Assembly: GCA_032622095.1 (NCBI GenBank)
Contig: CP136062.1
Span: forward strand, 11,747,710 to 11,811,709
Source of the DNA: Siphonodentalium dalli
Lineage: Eukaryota > Mollusca > Scaphopoda > Gadilida > Siphonodentaliidae
Reading direction: 5' to 3'
Length of the DNA stretch: 64,000 nt
Below the pieces are notes generated by a model. It saw only the letters and a program-made list of their open reading frames with translations, was not told where the DNA came from and did not search any database. This document shows, in pieces, positions 19,420 through 33,044 of the stretch (position 1 is its first letter; each line of letters starts with the position of its first letter). The translations under genes were made by a program, and so were the position numbers.

Positions 19420-22291
19420 GGCCAAAAAAAAAAACATGTCTGTTTCCGGTTTTCCGACCTACCTGAAAATATTTGTGCGACCTGAAAATTTCTGATCGTT
19501 TCAGTGCTCGTTTGACAAAAAATTTAACTAAAATACTGCACTGTATTGACGAAGAAACCCGACAACTCGACTAAATTAGCGAAAATGGCGAGTCAGTTAA
19601 ACAGACACCTCTCTAATTATTCACCAGTGAGAATCCCGGATTGCCACGGCAATTCTGCAAACACGGATAACACCCATTTTCTCCCGGAATCATCAAAAGC
19701 CCACATTGAAAATCCCAAAACGAATTTTTTTTAATTTTTAAAATTCGTGCATATCCGGGAATTCCCCAAATGACAGTAACTTCCGGTACCGTAAATACCC
19801 ACACATTGATGACTTTCACAGAATATACCATCGGTAACTTCAAGAATTATATTAATTGATTTTCACACCCTGGTGAAGCCACACCTATAAAGGTGTGTTG
19901 TTATAGGAATCACGGAACTAAATGGTTTCCCATAGGCGACAGTGTTAACGTTTCGGCCAAATTCACTGAATTGAAGCATGCAGGCCATATCAGTGATGTT
20001 TACCCGGCTAGATTGACACCAGTTGATCACGAAAATGTTAGAAAAATCATAGGTCATGTGTTTACTTTTTAAAATAAATCCCCAAGTGTACGACAGGACT
20101 ATCCCACAGCCAAATTTGATCTTGACAAATCCAGAACTACAGCAGCTACCGCTATACTTAAAGTAATTGACCACCAATAACGTGGTGTCACCCCGTTAAT
20201 ATGGAGGTACTATACCGCGGTATCCTCCAATACCACGGTACTGATACCGCTTGTTAACGCGAACAAGTATGTGTGAGTAAATACCTCCCCTCAAAGAGTT
20301 CCATGAAAATCATCGCGGTATTCAACAAAATTAATGCGGTGTCCGCTAAAAGACCGCGGTATCATTATCGCCCAATACCGTAACTCCACCGCCATGACCG
20401 TCTCGATACCGCTACCGTTTATTACTGGTATCACCGCGGTCATGACCGGGGTATCACCCAGTTTTTCTGGTCAATTACTTTGAGAATAGCGGTAGTTAAA
20501 TAAATTTCCCGCTCACAAAAATCCATTCCCCCATTCATTCACCAGTTTAAATTATTTAGATATGATGTACAAATCAAATAAACGCGATGTCATCCTTTAA
20601 TAACGTGTCGCATGTATCAGGTGAAGGTCATTCTTCAGTTACCTTCACCTTTAGCAATTCCACGGTGTACTCGTTCCCCGACTCTAGAACACATTTAGCT
20701 CCCTGATTCCTATAGTATACAATACGTATAATCACAAGTTTGCAGCTGTATTGTAAGGCCCCCATTGATGCAAATTTCTTAGTAACTGTAAGACGGGTAA
20801 CAATCGATTTCACGCATACATGTCCGGTTGAAACCTGTGTAACTCGTGTTCGTTTTAACTTATTTTAAACAAAGTTTCTGCTTCTTAAAATTAGTTAATA
20901 AATGGTGGAATGTGTGCATTTCTTTTGGGGGGGGGTTAAACCGTTAGACAAGTCCACTTTATAGTTTATTCCGAATTATACTTTCGGTTTCGCGCTTATC
21001 CGGCTGTATCAGGTGGAATTCTGATAATTTTTGCTTAGTTTATACGAAGTGTCTGCTTCTTTCTCTTCAATAAATGGTGGTATCGCCCACTCACAGCAGC
21101 TCTATTACAACTACCAACAGGACAATCATTACCATTTTATTTAGGTCCATCTATTTATAAAATAAACACAAATAGAAACTCAAAAAATATATATAATCAT
21201 CATCATAAAAATTATTTTTGGAACATGAGTATATTTGGGCATACCTCCCGCAAAAATCTCCCGGATTGACATTTTCAAAACTTAACAGGTCTGGTGGCTA
21301 CCCTGGTCACAGACGCAACAATTACGTCGCATGATTTCACTCGGCAGCACCCTTTGATCTGTTTAACAGTAGTGCGATGCTTGCAAACCGACACGTGCGC
21401 TGCGGGGTTTTCACTTTCAAATCAGGGTGTAAAACCGTGTATTACATTGACCCTGTAACAATCTTAATTGGCACGCGCCTCAATTATTTAATCGAAACTT
21501 GATGCATAATTTGTATGCATGTTTCACCTTTTTGGACAGGTACATGTACAGCAGTTATACGGGAATAAATGCGGTTAAAAAGCATAATTATCGACCAACT
21601 ATTTCCTTCCACGGATTCTGCAGGCCCCGTTATAAAACTCCTGTAATATATGAGGCCAGAGGCCTATGCTTTGGAATCGATTCGGCGGTTAAATTAGGAC
21701 TCGGAATAGGGAGGAGTCTTTTACATACCTTGTGTCATTTTATAAATCATACATGCACATTCTACTACCAACGAAAAGCCTTAATATTAGGTGTACTACA
21801 AAAATAGATATTCAACAGAGAAACGTAATTACATGTATATTAGCGTTGTAGGCCTACGGCTACTCATGTTTTAGATTTGGCGGTAGAATGCTCAGTTTAA
21901 TTCAATTACTCGTGGCGACCACAGGGCAATAAAACTTTCAGATTGTTGAGCTGTAGCTTTCCGTTTATTCTGAGAGTCACACAGCCAGGTGAAAATGCGA
22001 TGTGAAGATGATGGCATGGGTATCATTATTTATATCTAGATAGAATTGGGTATATTGTCGGATATAAAGCAAGTTTTCTGTCAGACTTCAGCAACTGGAT
22101 ACAAAGGTATTGAGAATACCAATTTTAATCTTGCTTTTAGAATATGGTACATTATAGATGCAACAAAACTTTATTTAGATCAATATTATTGAAGAAAAAA
22201 AAATTCCCCCAAAAAAAAAAATTCCCGACCTACCTACCTGGATTTTTTTGCTCATGAAATCGGAAACAGACATGTTTTTTTGTTTTTGGCC
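19420..22291. mobile_element. Harbinger-like TIR element, 2.87 kb, TTA target duplication
   Basis: The ends are GGCCAAAAAAAAAAACATGT then CTGTTTCCG, and the inverse at 22240-22291. TTA occurs on both sides (19417-19419, 22292-22294). A three-base TWA duplication is typical of PIF/Harbinger. Inside, frames at 19863-20177, 20628-20813 and 21499-21807 match no transposase I recognise. A CCGCGG-rich block lies at 20205-20450. Confidence 0.6.
20205..20450. repeat. Cluster of ACCGCGGTA dyads
   Basis: ATACCGCGGTAT and relatives (ACCGCGGT, ATCGCGGTATT, CACCGCGGTCAT) recur at least six times in ~250 bp of otherwise A/T-rich sequence, with ATACCGC half-sites between. Confidence 0.55.
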
Positions 22292-22871
22292 TTATACTCC
22301 ATTTGCTCATATTTATCTTCATCTCCCTGTAATAGTGGTTTGTTGTTGTCACCAATTTTGGTGCACAGTATTTTCAAAATATCTACTTTCTGTTTACAAT
22401 AATGGGGTAATAATATATATGCATTGGGTCAAACAAAAAACATTGATATATGCTTCTCACGTCCAATGACCATTAAAATAGCTGAATTTGTTATAGCCAT
22501 CTTGATGGAGCATAACATAGAATTAAAATTTAAAATTGCAGAGGTCTAATCAAGGATTTGGGTGCATACAGGGGAAGTTTTTCCTAAATTGAAAATGGGG
22601 TGAATTATCTACCCAAACTTTCAATTTAATTTGGATTGCGGATGGGATTTCTGCCATAATTTTCAATTTCACTTGGATTACTGCTGTGGTACATATGGCC
22701 AGCTCCCCGAGAAGGAAGTTCTGCCTACCAAGAATCCAACTAACACAGTGAACATACTAGTATGTATAAATGTTGGGCATGCCAGAAAGTGGATCTATTT
22801 TACTTATTGAATTAGTATAAACCCATATCAAATATTCTGGAGATTAGGCAATGTATATACATGCTCTAGAT

Positions 22872-22953
22872 CATGCCATGAATCTCTACTCTGGCTAACG
22901 CCCGTCTTGGCTGACGCCCGTCTACGTCATCCAGAGTAGAGATTCATGACATG
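22872..22953. repeat. Inverted repeat with a direct repeat in its loop
   Basis: CATGCCATGAATCTCTACTC and inverse form 23-bp arms (22872-22894, 22931-22953). The loop contains two copies of GGCTRACGCCCGTCT. Confidence 0.7.
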
Positions 22954-23049
22954 ATTTAATACATGCTCAAGTTGTTGGAGCACTACAGGGAAGGGAATCT
23001 TGAGGTCATTGTGCATTAAAAGGTGAGGTAACCCTTTATATTGCCTCTC

Positions 23050-23788
23050 ATTATACGCCCTTTTTGAAAAAAGGTCGTATTATGTTATCAGTCTGTCCGT
23101 CCGTCTGTCGTACCGTCTGTCTGTCCGTCCGTCCGTCCGTCCGTCCGTTAACATTTTTGGTTTCCGATCGATAACTCCAGTTTGGATTATTTGATCTGAA
23201 CCAAAGTTGGTATGTGTATTTCCCAGCTAAAGATACAGGCCAAGTTCGAATATGGGTTATGTCCAATTATTTTTACATGAGTTACGGCCCTTTTTCGACT
23301 TAGAATTTTACCGTCTGTTAACATTTTTGGTTTCCGACCGATAACTCCAGTTTGGATTATTTGATCTGAACCAAAGTTGGTATGTGTATTTCTCAGCTAA
23401 AGATACAGGCCAAGTTCGAATATGGGTTCCGTCCAATTTTTTTTACATGAGTTACGGCCCTTTTTCGACTTAGAATTTGACTAATTTCATAACATTTTGG
23501 TTTCCGACCGATAACTCCAGTTTTTATTATTTGAGCTGAACCAAAGCTGGTATGTGTATTTCCCAGCTAAAACTACACGCCAAGTTTGAATATAGGTTCT
23601 GTCTAATTATTTTTACATGAGTTATGGCCATTTTTCGACTTAGAATTTGACCACATTTTGGCATTGAAATTAGGGGTATATCAGATTTTCTTTAAATGTA
23701 AGCTCAAAGTATTATCTTATTTTGCGATAGTACAATTCGAAATGGCTAAAGGGCGTATTTTGCCACGCCCTAGCGATGCTCTTGTTTG
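23050..23788. mobile_element. Pearl-like element inside the 3044-bp unit
   Basis: The ends are ATTATACGCCC and GGGCGTATTTT. A (CCGT)n run (23098-23148) precedes three ~170-bp repeats sharing GGTTTCCGACCGATAACTCC and GAGTTACGGCCCTTTTTCGA. It is repeated at 26094-26832 and 29138-29876 as part of the tandem unit. No coding capacity. Confidence 0.6.
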
Positions 23789-24748
23789 AATATACCATGA
23801 AAATATCAGTGTTTTCTCATGATCCATTTGAAATTTTAACACTTGGCTAATTTTAGACATTATTTTACTTTTAAAATATAAATCATATAAAGCTTGATAA
23901 ATTGACACCATAAATTTCATGCATATGGATGATACCATATAAAATAATTTTTAATCATAAATAATAAATTTTATACTTCATCAATGTATATATGCTCCCA
24001 AGGTTGCTTCACTTTTCAGGAGCAGGACAGAATTTTTCATTCTTTTGAATTTCAGTTCAACTTTTTTATTCAATTTTATGCATTTTTTTCAGTTACTTCA
24101 GTTTCTTCATTGGTCTTCTATTTGCTTTTGCCTCTTTTCCAGTTAATGTCGGAGATATTCATTGTACTTCTATGAAATCACCTGTTTGGCAGTTGCCCCA
24201 GAATTTCTTCACTGTTGTTATATTCCACTACCAGTCTCGGTTTCTCTGTTCTTATGGCAGTTATGCATACCTCTTCTTTCTCTTTTCATGGCAGTACTAG
24301 TATCACTATGAGAATATGTGCAATTAAAGGGTGTGGCGCATACCATTTGGATAAATGGAAGGAGAAAATCTGTGAAATTCATAAATGCAAGAATGGTTTC
24401 GACAAATATACATGTACATGTAATAATAATGTATGTCACCTCCACATAATCCTCAGCACGTTGAGGGCGATGGAGTACTAAGTAGATGAGCAGGTTGAGG
24501 TTGACAAACTTCACAAAGTCAATTGAAAGTCTAACCGTACAAAGGTGATATTTGGAGGCCTGTTAGTTCCAGCAGAGTGTGTTCTCTACATTTCATAGAT
24601 GGTGAGCAAGATTTTCAACTCTTGCTGATGTTCTTGGTTCAAGAAATTAACAATATCATGGTACACTGTGGGTGGCGATTTGGTAATTCCCTCCGACTCG
24701 CCTTTCCATCCTGTGGTCAGATCTGATAAAGGGTCTGGCAATCTTTTT

Positions 24749-24955
24749 TCATGAATTGTAAGCTAGAATGTCATTATTTTCTGAGGTTTTTTTCTCATCA
24801 GGATCTATGTCCACTACCTCTGGCAGACCTAACAAGCAAGCTACATTAGCTACATAGCACAGATTCACCAGCTCCACTTTGTTAAGTCTCCTTTTTCTGA
24901 GATAATCTTTTAAGATATCAATTCGCCATGTTCTAAAGAATTCTTTATCAGCCAT
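24749..24955 (-). pseudogene. 68-codon N-terminal fragment, SAP-like, in each tandem unit
   Basis: The minus-strand frame MADKEFFRTWRIDILKDYLR then KRRLNKVELVNLCYVANVAC resembles the start of SAP-type helix-extension-helix domains (W..-LK.YL..R...K.ELV.LC) found at the N-terminus of some invertebrate mobile-element proteins. It stops after 68 codons and no continuation is visible. Identical frames lie at 27793-27999 and 30837-31043. Nearby on the plus strand a Cys/His-rich piece (ICAIKGCGAYHLDKW, within 24215-24481) is also unassigned. The SAP comparison is a weak recollection. Confidence 0.3.
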
Positions 24956-26015
24956 GATTATTAATAATCAGTTTGCCCAGCTAAATAATTGTTAATTACT
25001 TTGGGCAGTTATATATCAAGTTCCAAGCTTCTTTGCAAAAAGATAGAGAATGCGACAGCCATTGAATTTTGACTGTCAACCATCGGGCCCGGTGGCATCG
25101 TAGAAATCATTCGATTTTTGCCGAGATTTACCCAATAAAAACACAATTTTTGCTTTTACTGCATGACTAGAAGCCGGCAAGATGCAACCGCGGGACACAT
25201 CTTCTATTCATTTTTGTATCTAAGGCTAAAAAGTCACGATATTGCGTAAAATGGTGACAGCTAAATCGTTTTGACAGCCGATTATTTACACTGACGACGC
25301 ACAAGTTCCGCGGATATTATCTCACTTGACCTCTGACCTCAAATTCGCTGCGGAATGTTTACATGGCTTATATTAATTTTTTGTCAATTTTATCACAAAA
25401 CGGCCATAAAAACCGACAAATACCATTAAAATAGGGATTTTTGCCACAATGAATTTATGGTTATTTTCCCGAGTTTGCGGAGAAAATGCCCTTTTTTGCG
25501 GAAAAGTGCCCTTTTTGTAGGCTCTGCCCCCCTGCCCTTGGATGCTTCCGGCGCCCCTGGCTTTGTTGACCCAATTTTTCCAAAAAAATTTAGAGTCCAA
25601 ATAAAGGATTCTGTTCATATATATAAGTATAGTATTTAGTATTAGTAATCATAGAAACCATGCCCATTGATGCACCATTTGAAGAGTATACTTCATTGTG
25701 GATTATGTTAGAAATACAAAATGTGAACTTTATTGAGATTTAAAAAAATAAAATTTACAGGCAATGGTCCAAGAAAATCCCTTATGAATGATGTACTACC
25801 AAAAAAATATTATATTTTTTGAGCGTTCTTGGAAAAAATTACTTTGAACCGGTTGTTGACAAATGATATACTAACTTCACAATATGGTTGACAAAGAGAC
25901 AGCAGTTTATGGGTCATATTATGTCCAGTCCAGTGTCAATGGCTTTTACCACTGTCAACTCCACATCGGTGATTATCCTATTGAGTGAGTGCTGACTAGG
26001 CCTGTAACGATACGC

Positions 26016-29000
26016 TTGTTGGAGCACTACAGGGAAGGGAATCTTGAGGTCATTGTGCATTAAAAGGTGAGGTAACCCTTTATATTGCCTCTCATTATAC
26101 GCCCTTTTTGAAAAAAGGTCGTATTATGTTATCAGTCTGTCCGTCCGTCTGTCGTACCGTCTGTCTGTCCGTCCGTCCGTCCGTCCGTCCGTTAACATTT
26201 TTGGTTTCCGATCGATAACTCCAGTTTGGATTATTTGATCTGAACCAAAGTTGGTATGTGTATTTCCCAGCTAAAGATACAGGCCAAGTTCGAATATGGG
26301 TTATGTCCAATTATTTTTACATGAGTTACGGCCCTTTTTCGACTTAGAATTTTACCGTCTGTTAACATTTTTGGTTTCCGACCGATAACTCCAGTTTGGA
26401 TTATTTGATCTGAACCAAAGTTGGTATGTGTATTTCTCAGCTAAAGATACAGGCCAAGTTCGAATATGGGTTCCGTCCAATTTTTTTTACATGAGTTACG
26501 GCCCTTTTTCAACTTAGAATTTGACTAATTTCATAACATTTTGGTTTCCGACCGATAACTCCAGTTTTTATTATTTGAGCTGAACCAAAGCTGGTATGTG
26601 TATTTCCCAGCTAAAACTACACGCCAAGTTTGAATATAGGTTCTGTCTAATTATTTTTACATGAGTTATGGCCATTTTTCGACTTAGAATTTGACCACAT
26701 TTTGGCATTGAAATTAGGGGTATATCAGATTTTCTTTAAATGTAAGCTCAAAGTATTATCTTATTTTGCGATAGTACAATTCGAAATGGCTAAAGGGCGT
26801 ATTTTGCCACGCCCTAGCGATGCTCTTGTTTGAATATACCATGAAAATATCAGTGTTTTCTCATGATCCATTTGAAATTTTAACACTTGGCTAATTTTAG
26901 ACATTATTTTACTTTTAAAATATAAATCATATAAAGCTTGATAAATTGACACCATAAATTTCATGCATATGGATGATACCATATAAAATAATTTTTAATC
27001 ATAAATAATAAATTTTATACTTCATCAATGTATATATGCTCCCAAGGTTGCTTCACTTTTCAGGAGCAGGACAGAATTTTTCATTCTTTTGAATTTCAGT
27101 TCAACTTTTTTATTCAATTTTATGCATTTTTTTCAGTTACTTCAGTTTCTTCATTGGTCTTCTATTTGCTTTTGCCTCTTTTCCAGTTAATGTCGGAGAT
27201 ATTCATTGTACTTCTATGAAATCACCTGTTTGGCAGTTGCCCCAGAATTTCTTCACTGTTGTTATATTCCACTACCAGTCTCGGTTTCTCTGTTCTTATG
27301 GCAGTTATGCATACCTCTTCTTTCTCTTTTCATGGCAGTACTAGTATCACTATGAGAATATGTGCAATTAAAGGGTGTGGCGCATACCATTTGGATAAAT
27401 GGAAGGAGAAAATCTGTGAAATTCATAAATGCAAGAATGGTTTCGACAAATATACATGTACATGTAATAATAATGTATGTCACCTCCACATAATCCTCAG
27501 CACGTTGAGGGCGATGGAGTACTAAGTAGATGAGCAGGTTGAGGTTGACAAACTTCACAAAGTCAATTGAAAGTCTAACCGTACAAAGGTGATATTTGGA
27601 GGCCTGTTAGTTCCAGCAGAGTGTGTTCTCTACATTTCATAGATGGTGAGCAAGATTTTCAACTCTTGCTGATGTTCTTGGTTCAAGAAATTAACAATAT
27701 CATGGTACACTGTGGGTGGCGATTTGGTAATTCCCTCCGACTCGCCTTTCCATCCTGTGGTCAGATCTGATAAAGGGTCTGGCAATCTTTTTTCATGAAT
27801 TGTAAGCTAGAATGTCATTATTTTCTGAGGTTTTTTTCTCATCAGGATCTATGTCCACTACCTCTGGCAGACCTAACAAGCAAGCTACATTAGCTACATA
27901 GCACAGATTCACCAGCTCCACTTTGTTAAGTCTCCTTTTTCTGAGATAATCTTTTAAGATATCAATTCGCCATGTTCTAAAGAATTCTTTATCAGCCATG
28001 ATTATTAATAATCAGTTTGCCCAGCTAAATAATTGTTAATTACTTTGGGCAGTTATATATCAAGTTCCAAGCTTCTTTGCAAAAAGATAGAGAATGCGAC
28101 AGCCATTGAATTTTGACTGTCAACCATCGGGCCCGGTGGCATCGTAGAAATCATTCGATTTTTGCCGAGATTTACCCAATAAAAACACAATTTTTGCTTT
28201 TACTGCATGACTAGAAGCCGGCAAGATGCAACCGCGGGACACATCTTCTATTCATTTTTGTATCTAAGGCTAAAAAGTCACGATATTGCGTAAAATGGTG
28301 ACAGCTAAATCGTTTTGACAGCCGATTATTTACACTGACGACGCACAAGTTCCGCGGATATTATCTCACTTGACCTCTGACCTCAAATTCGCTGCGGAAT
28401 GTTTACATGGCTTATATTAATTTTTTGTCAATTTTATCACAAAACGGCCATAAAAACCGACAAATACCATTAAAATAGGGATTTTTGCCACAATGAATTT
28501 ATGGTTATTTTCCCGAGTTTGCGGAGAAAATGCCCTTTTTTGCGGAAAAGTGCCCTTTTTGTAGGCTCTGCCCCCCTGCCCTTGGATGCTTCCGGCGCCC
28601 CTGGCTTTGTTGACCCAATTTTTCCAAAAAAATTTAGAGTCCAAATAAAGGATTCTGTTCATATATATAAGTATAGTATTTAGTATTAGTAATCATAGAA
28701 ACCATGCCCATTGATGCACCATTTGAAGAGTATACTTCATTGTGGATTATGTTAGAAATACAAAATGTGAACTTTATTGAGATTTAAAAAAATAAAATTT
28801 ACAGGCAATGGTCCAAGAAAATCCCTTATGAATGATGTACTACCAAAAAAATATTATATTTTTTGAGCGTTCTTGGAAAAAATTACTTTGAACCGGTTGT
28901 TGACAAATGATATACTAACTTCACAATATGGTTGACAAAGAGACAGCAGTTTATGGGTCATATTATGTCCAGTCCAGTGTCAATGGCTTTTACCACTGTC

Positions 29001-29059
29001 AACTCCACATCGGTGATTATCCTATTGAGTGAGTGCTGACTAGGCCTGTAACGATACGC
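26016..29059. repeat. 3044-bp tandem segmental repeat, copy 2
   Basis: Identical in length and layout to copy 1. One visible difference is CTTTTTCAACTTAG at about 26510, where the other copies have CGACTTAG. Confidence 0.93.
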
Positions 29060-32000
29060 TTGTTGGAGCACTACAGGGAAGGGAATCTTGAGGTCATTGT
29101 GCATTAAAAGGTGAGGTAACCCTTTATATTGCCTCTCATTATACGCCCTTTTTGAAAAAAGGTCGTATTATGTTATCAGTCTGTCCGTCCGTCTGTCGTA
29201 CCGTCTGTCTGTCCGTCCGTCCGTCCGTCCGTCCGTTAACATTTTTGGTTTCCGATCGATAACTCCAGTTTGGATTATTTGATCTGAACCAAAGTTGGTA
29301 TGTGTATTTCCCAGCTAAAGATACAGGCCAAGTTCGAATATGGGTTATGTCCAATTATTTTTACATGAGTTACGGCCCTTTTTCGACTTAGAATTTTACC
29401 GTCTGTTAACATTTTTGGTTTCCGACCGATAACTCCAGTTTGGATTATTTGATCTGAACCAAAGTTGGTATGTGTATTTCTCAGCTAAAGATACAGGCCA
29501 AGTTCGAATATGGGTTCCGTCCAATTTTTTTTACATGAGTTACGGCCCTTTTTCGACTTAGAATTTGACTAATTTCATAACATTTTGGTTTCCGACCGAT
29601 AACTCCAGTTTTTATTATTTGAGCTGAACCAAAGCTGGTATGTGTATTTCCCAGCTAAAACTACACGCCAAGTTTGAATATAGGTTCTGTCTAATTATTT
29701 TTACATGAGTTATGGCCATTTTTCGACTTAGAATTTGACCACATTTTGGCATTGAAATTAGGGGTATATCAGATTTTCTTTAAATGTAAGCTCAAAGTAT
29801 TATCTTATTTTGCGATAGTACAATTCGAAATGGCTAAAGGGCGTATTTTGTCACGCCCTAGCGATGCTCTTGTTTGAATATACCATGAAAATATCAGTGT
29901 TTTCTCATGATCCATTTGAAATTTTAACACTTGGCTAATTTTAGACATTATTTTACTTTTAAAATATAAATCATATAAAGCTTGATAAATTGACACCATA
30001 AATTTCATGCATATGGATGATACCATATAAAATAATTTTTAATCATAAATAATAAATTTTATACTTCATCAATGTATATATGCTCCCAAGGTTGCTTCAC
30101 TTTTCAGGAGCAGGACAGAATTTTTCATTCTTTTGAATTTCAGTTCAACTTTTTTATTCAATTTTATGCATTTTTTTCAGTTACTTCAGTTTCTTCATTG
30201 GTCTTCTATTTGCTTTTGCCTCTTTTCCAGTTAATGTCGGAGATATTCATTGTACTTCTATGAAATCACCTGTTTGGCAGTTGCCCCAGAATTTCTTCAC
30301 TGTTGTTATATTCCACTACCAGTCTCGGTTTCTCTGTTCTTATGGCAGTTATGCATACCTCTTCTTTCTCTTTTCATGGCAGTACTAGTATCACTATGAG
30401 AATATGTGCAATTAAAGGGTGTGGCGCATACCATTTGGATAAATGGAAGGAGAAAATCTGTGAAATTCATAAATGCAAGAATGGTTTCGACAAATATACA
30501 TGTACATGTAATAATAATGTATGTCACCTCCACATAATCCTCAGCACGTTGAGGGCGATGGAGTACTAAGTAGATGAGCAGGTTGAGGTTGACAAACTTC
30601 ACAAAGTCAATTGAAAGTCTAACCGTACAAAGGTGATATTTGGAGGCCTGTTAGTTCCAGCAGAGTGTGTTCTCTACATTTCATAGATGGTGAGCAAGAT
30701 TTTCAACTCTTGCTGATGTTCTTGGTTCAAGAAATTAACAATATCATGGTACACTGTGGGTGGCGATTTGGTAATTCCCTCCGACTCGCCTTTCCATCCT
30801 GTGGTCAGATCTGATAAAGGGTCTGGCAATCTTTTTTCATGAATTGTAAGCTAGAATGTCATTATTTTCTGAGGTTTTTTTCTCATCAGGATCTATGTCC
30901 ACTACCTCTGGCAGACCTAACAAGCAAGCTACATTAGCTACATAGCACAGATTCACCAGCTCCACTTTGTTAAGTCTCCTTTTTCTGAGATAATCTTTTA
31001 AGATATCAATTCGCCATGTTCTAAAGAATTCTTTATCAGCCATGATTATTAATAATCAGTTTGCCCAGCTAAATAATTGTTAATTACTTTGGGCAGTTAT
31101 ATATCAAGTTCCAAGCTTCTTTGCAAAAAGATAGAGAATGCGACAGCCATTGAATTTTGACTGTCAACCATCGGGCCCGGTGGCATCGTAGAAATCATTC
31201 GATTTTTGCCGAGATTTACCCAATAAAAACACAATTTTTGCTTTTACTGCATGACTAGAAGCCGGCAAGATGCAACCGCGGGACACATCTTCTATTCATT
31301 TTTGTATCTAAGGCTAAAAAGTCACGATATTGCGTAAAATGGTGACAGCTAAATCGTTTTGACAGCCGATTATTTACACTGACGACGCACAAGTTCCGCG
31401 GATATTATCTCACTTGACCTCTGACCTCAAATTCGCTGCGGAATGTTTACATGGCTTATATTAATTTTTTGTCAATTTTATCACAAAACGGCCATAAAAA
31501 CCGACAAATACCATTAAAATAGGGATTTTTGCCACAATGAATTTATGGTTATTTTCCCGAGTTTGCGGAGAAAATGCCCTTTTTTGCGGAAAAGTGCCCT
31601 TTTTGTAGGCTCTGCCCCCCTGCCCTTGGATGCTTCCGGCGCCCCTGGCTTTGTTGACCCAATTTTTCCAAAAAAATTTAGAGTCCAAATAAAGGATTCT
31701 GTTCATATATATAAGTATAGTATTTAGTATTAGTAATCATAGAAACCATGCCCATTGATGCACCATTTGAAGAGTATACTTCATTGTGGATTATGTTAGA
31801 AATACAAAATGTGAACTTTATTGAGATTTAAAAAAATAAAATTTACAGGCAATGGTCCAAGAAAATCCCTTATGAATGATGTACTACCAAAAAAATATTA
31901 TATTTTTTGAGCGTTCTTGGAAAAAATTACTTTGAACCGGTTGTTGACAAATGATATACTAACTTCACAATATGGTTGACAAAGAGACAGCAGTTTATGG

Positions 32001-32103
32001 GTCATATTATGTCCAGTCCAGTGTCAATGGCTTTTACCACTGTCAACTCCACATCGGTGATTATCCTATTGAGTGAGTGCTGACTAGGCCTGTAACGATA
32101 CGC
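29060..32103. repeat. 3044-bp tandem segmental repeat, copy 3
   Basis: Same unit. One visible difference is TTTTGTCACGCCC at about 29848, where the other copies have TTTTGCCACGCCC. This copy runs on into a complete hAT element (32085-33044), showing that the unit end lies inside that element. Confidence 0.93.
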
Positions 32104-33044
32104 TTGGTCACGATACGATACGTATCGCGATACGGGGCCAACGATACGATACGTATTGCGATACGCATTTTATCCCACAAGTAAATAGCTATTCAACACT
32201 CCAAATTTGCACAACTCTCAGGTTGAGTTTTAATGATAGTTTTTCTAATACTACTGTGGACTTTCATAATTGTTAAGTTATTATGTGTATTGTAGTATGT
32301 AGTAATGTAGTATGCTCGTACACATCCGGAAATACCAGTACAACATGACATATTGATACTGAAGTCGGTAAAAGAGTTGAAAAGTTTCTCACTCATCTGT
32401 TTATATATCACATAACATAATCATAACAGCTGGCTGAGAATGATGTCGTTTCAAATGGTGCGACATGTTGGTCGTAACACCAGTCTTGTAAGAGGTTGTA
32501 GCCGAACATAATTTGCAGATCGTTTTAGTTCTGTCTGTCTTAATGGATGGCTTTCCATCCTCTTCAACGGTGTACGTCCCAAAACCGAAATACTGCCAGA
32601 TTTTCGACCTGTAATGCCGCTGTCGGATTGACAAGTTTTAAGCTTTCTTGAGCAGACATCTTTCCACGGCCCACGTGTTGTTGTTTTGCGCAGACGATAT
32701 ATCCAATATACTAGTATTTGATTTGTTGAAATCACAGCAGTTCATCAAATTAAACCAATCAGAGCATGACTTACAGTCTGAGGCTAAGTTACGGAGGTCA
32801 GTCATTTCACTTCCGCCAATGTTTGTGTCAAAGGTCAAAGTGCGAGCTCACGGAAACAAACAAAATTTACAGATTTACTTCCGATAACACTTCGTAAACG
32901 AACGAGGGGACCCGATTGACTTCGTATGGTAACTGCATAATACGGAAGCAGAAGTGTATCAAATTACAGACAAATGAATCGCGTATAGAATCATGAATGA
33001 CGAATCGCGATGAATCGAAATCGCGATGAATCGTTACAGGTCTA
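32085..33044. mobile_element. Nonautonomous hAT element with BED-finger remnant
   Basis: The ends are TAGGCCTGTAACGAT and the inverse of TAGACCTGTAACGAT. A perfect 8-bp duplication GTGCTGAC flanks it (32077-32084, 33045-33052), diagnostic of hAT. The subterminal regions are rich in ACGATACG / ATCGCGAT motifs. Only the N-terminal BED zinc finger of the transposase remains. Confidence 0.85.
32401..32634 (-). pseudogene. BED-type zinc finger from a hAT transposase (truncated)
   Basis: The 77-codon frame has SKIWQYFGFGTY (10-21), ICKLC (Cys40, Cys43) and SHHLKRHH (His60 with His64 or His65). This is the C-x2-C...H-x3/4-H pattern of BED fingers with the aromatic SKxWxYFGF lead seen in ZBED1 and hAT transposases. 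These fingers bind the element's subterminal repeats. The catalytic and hATC dimerisation regions are absent from the 960-bp element, so this is a deletion derivative. Confidence 0.75.

Larger units (their letters stand above)
22972..26015. repeat. 3044-bp tandem segmental repeat, copy 1
   Basis: The unit starts TTGTTGGAGCACTACAGGG and ends in the first 22 bp of a hAT terminal repeat (TAGGCCTGTAACGATACGC). It contains a pearl-like element with three ~170-bp repeats, the short minus-strand frame at 24749-24955 and an arm homologous to 34270-34600. In the stretches compared, it differs from copies 2 and 3 by about two substitutions in total. Confidence 0.93.

Noticed and set aside
19863-20177. 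104-codon minus-strand frame and an opposing plus-strand open stretch, considered as an exon
   Set aside because: It lies inside a TIR element, no family was recognised, and splice signals are ambiguous.
21499-21807. 102-codon frame as a gene
   Set aside because: It has no recognisable domain and lies inside the Harbinger-like element.
24215-24481. Cys/His-rich 88-codon frame (and copies at 27259, 30303) as a zinc-finger gene
   Set aside because: The CAIKGC...CEIH...CTC pattern is suggestive, but I could not match it to a family, and an opposing frame of similar length exists.
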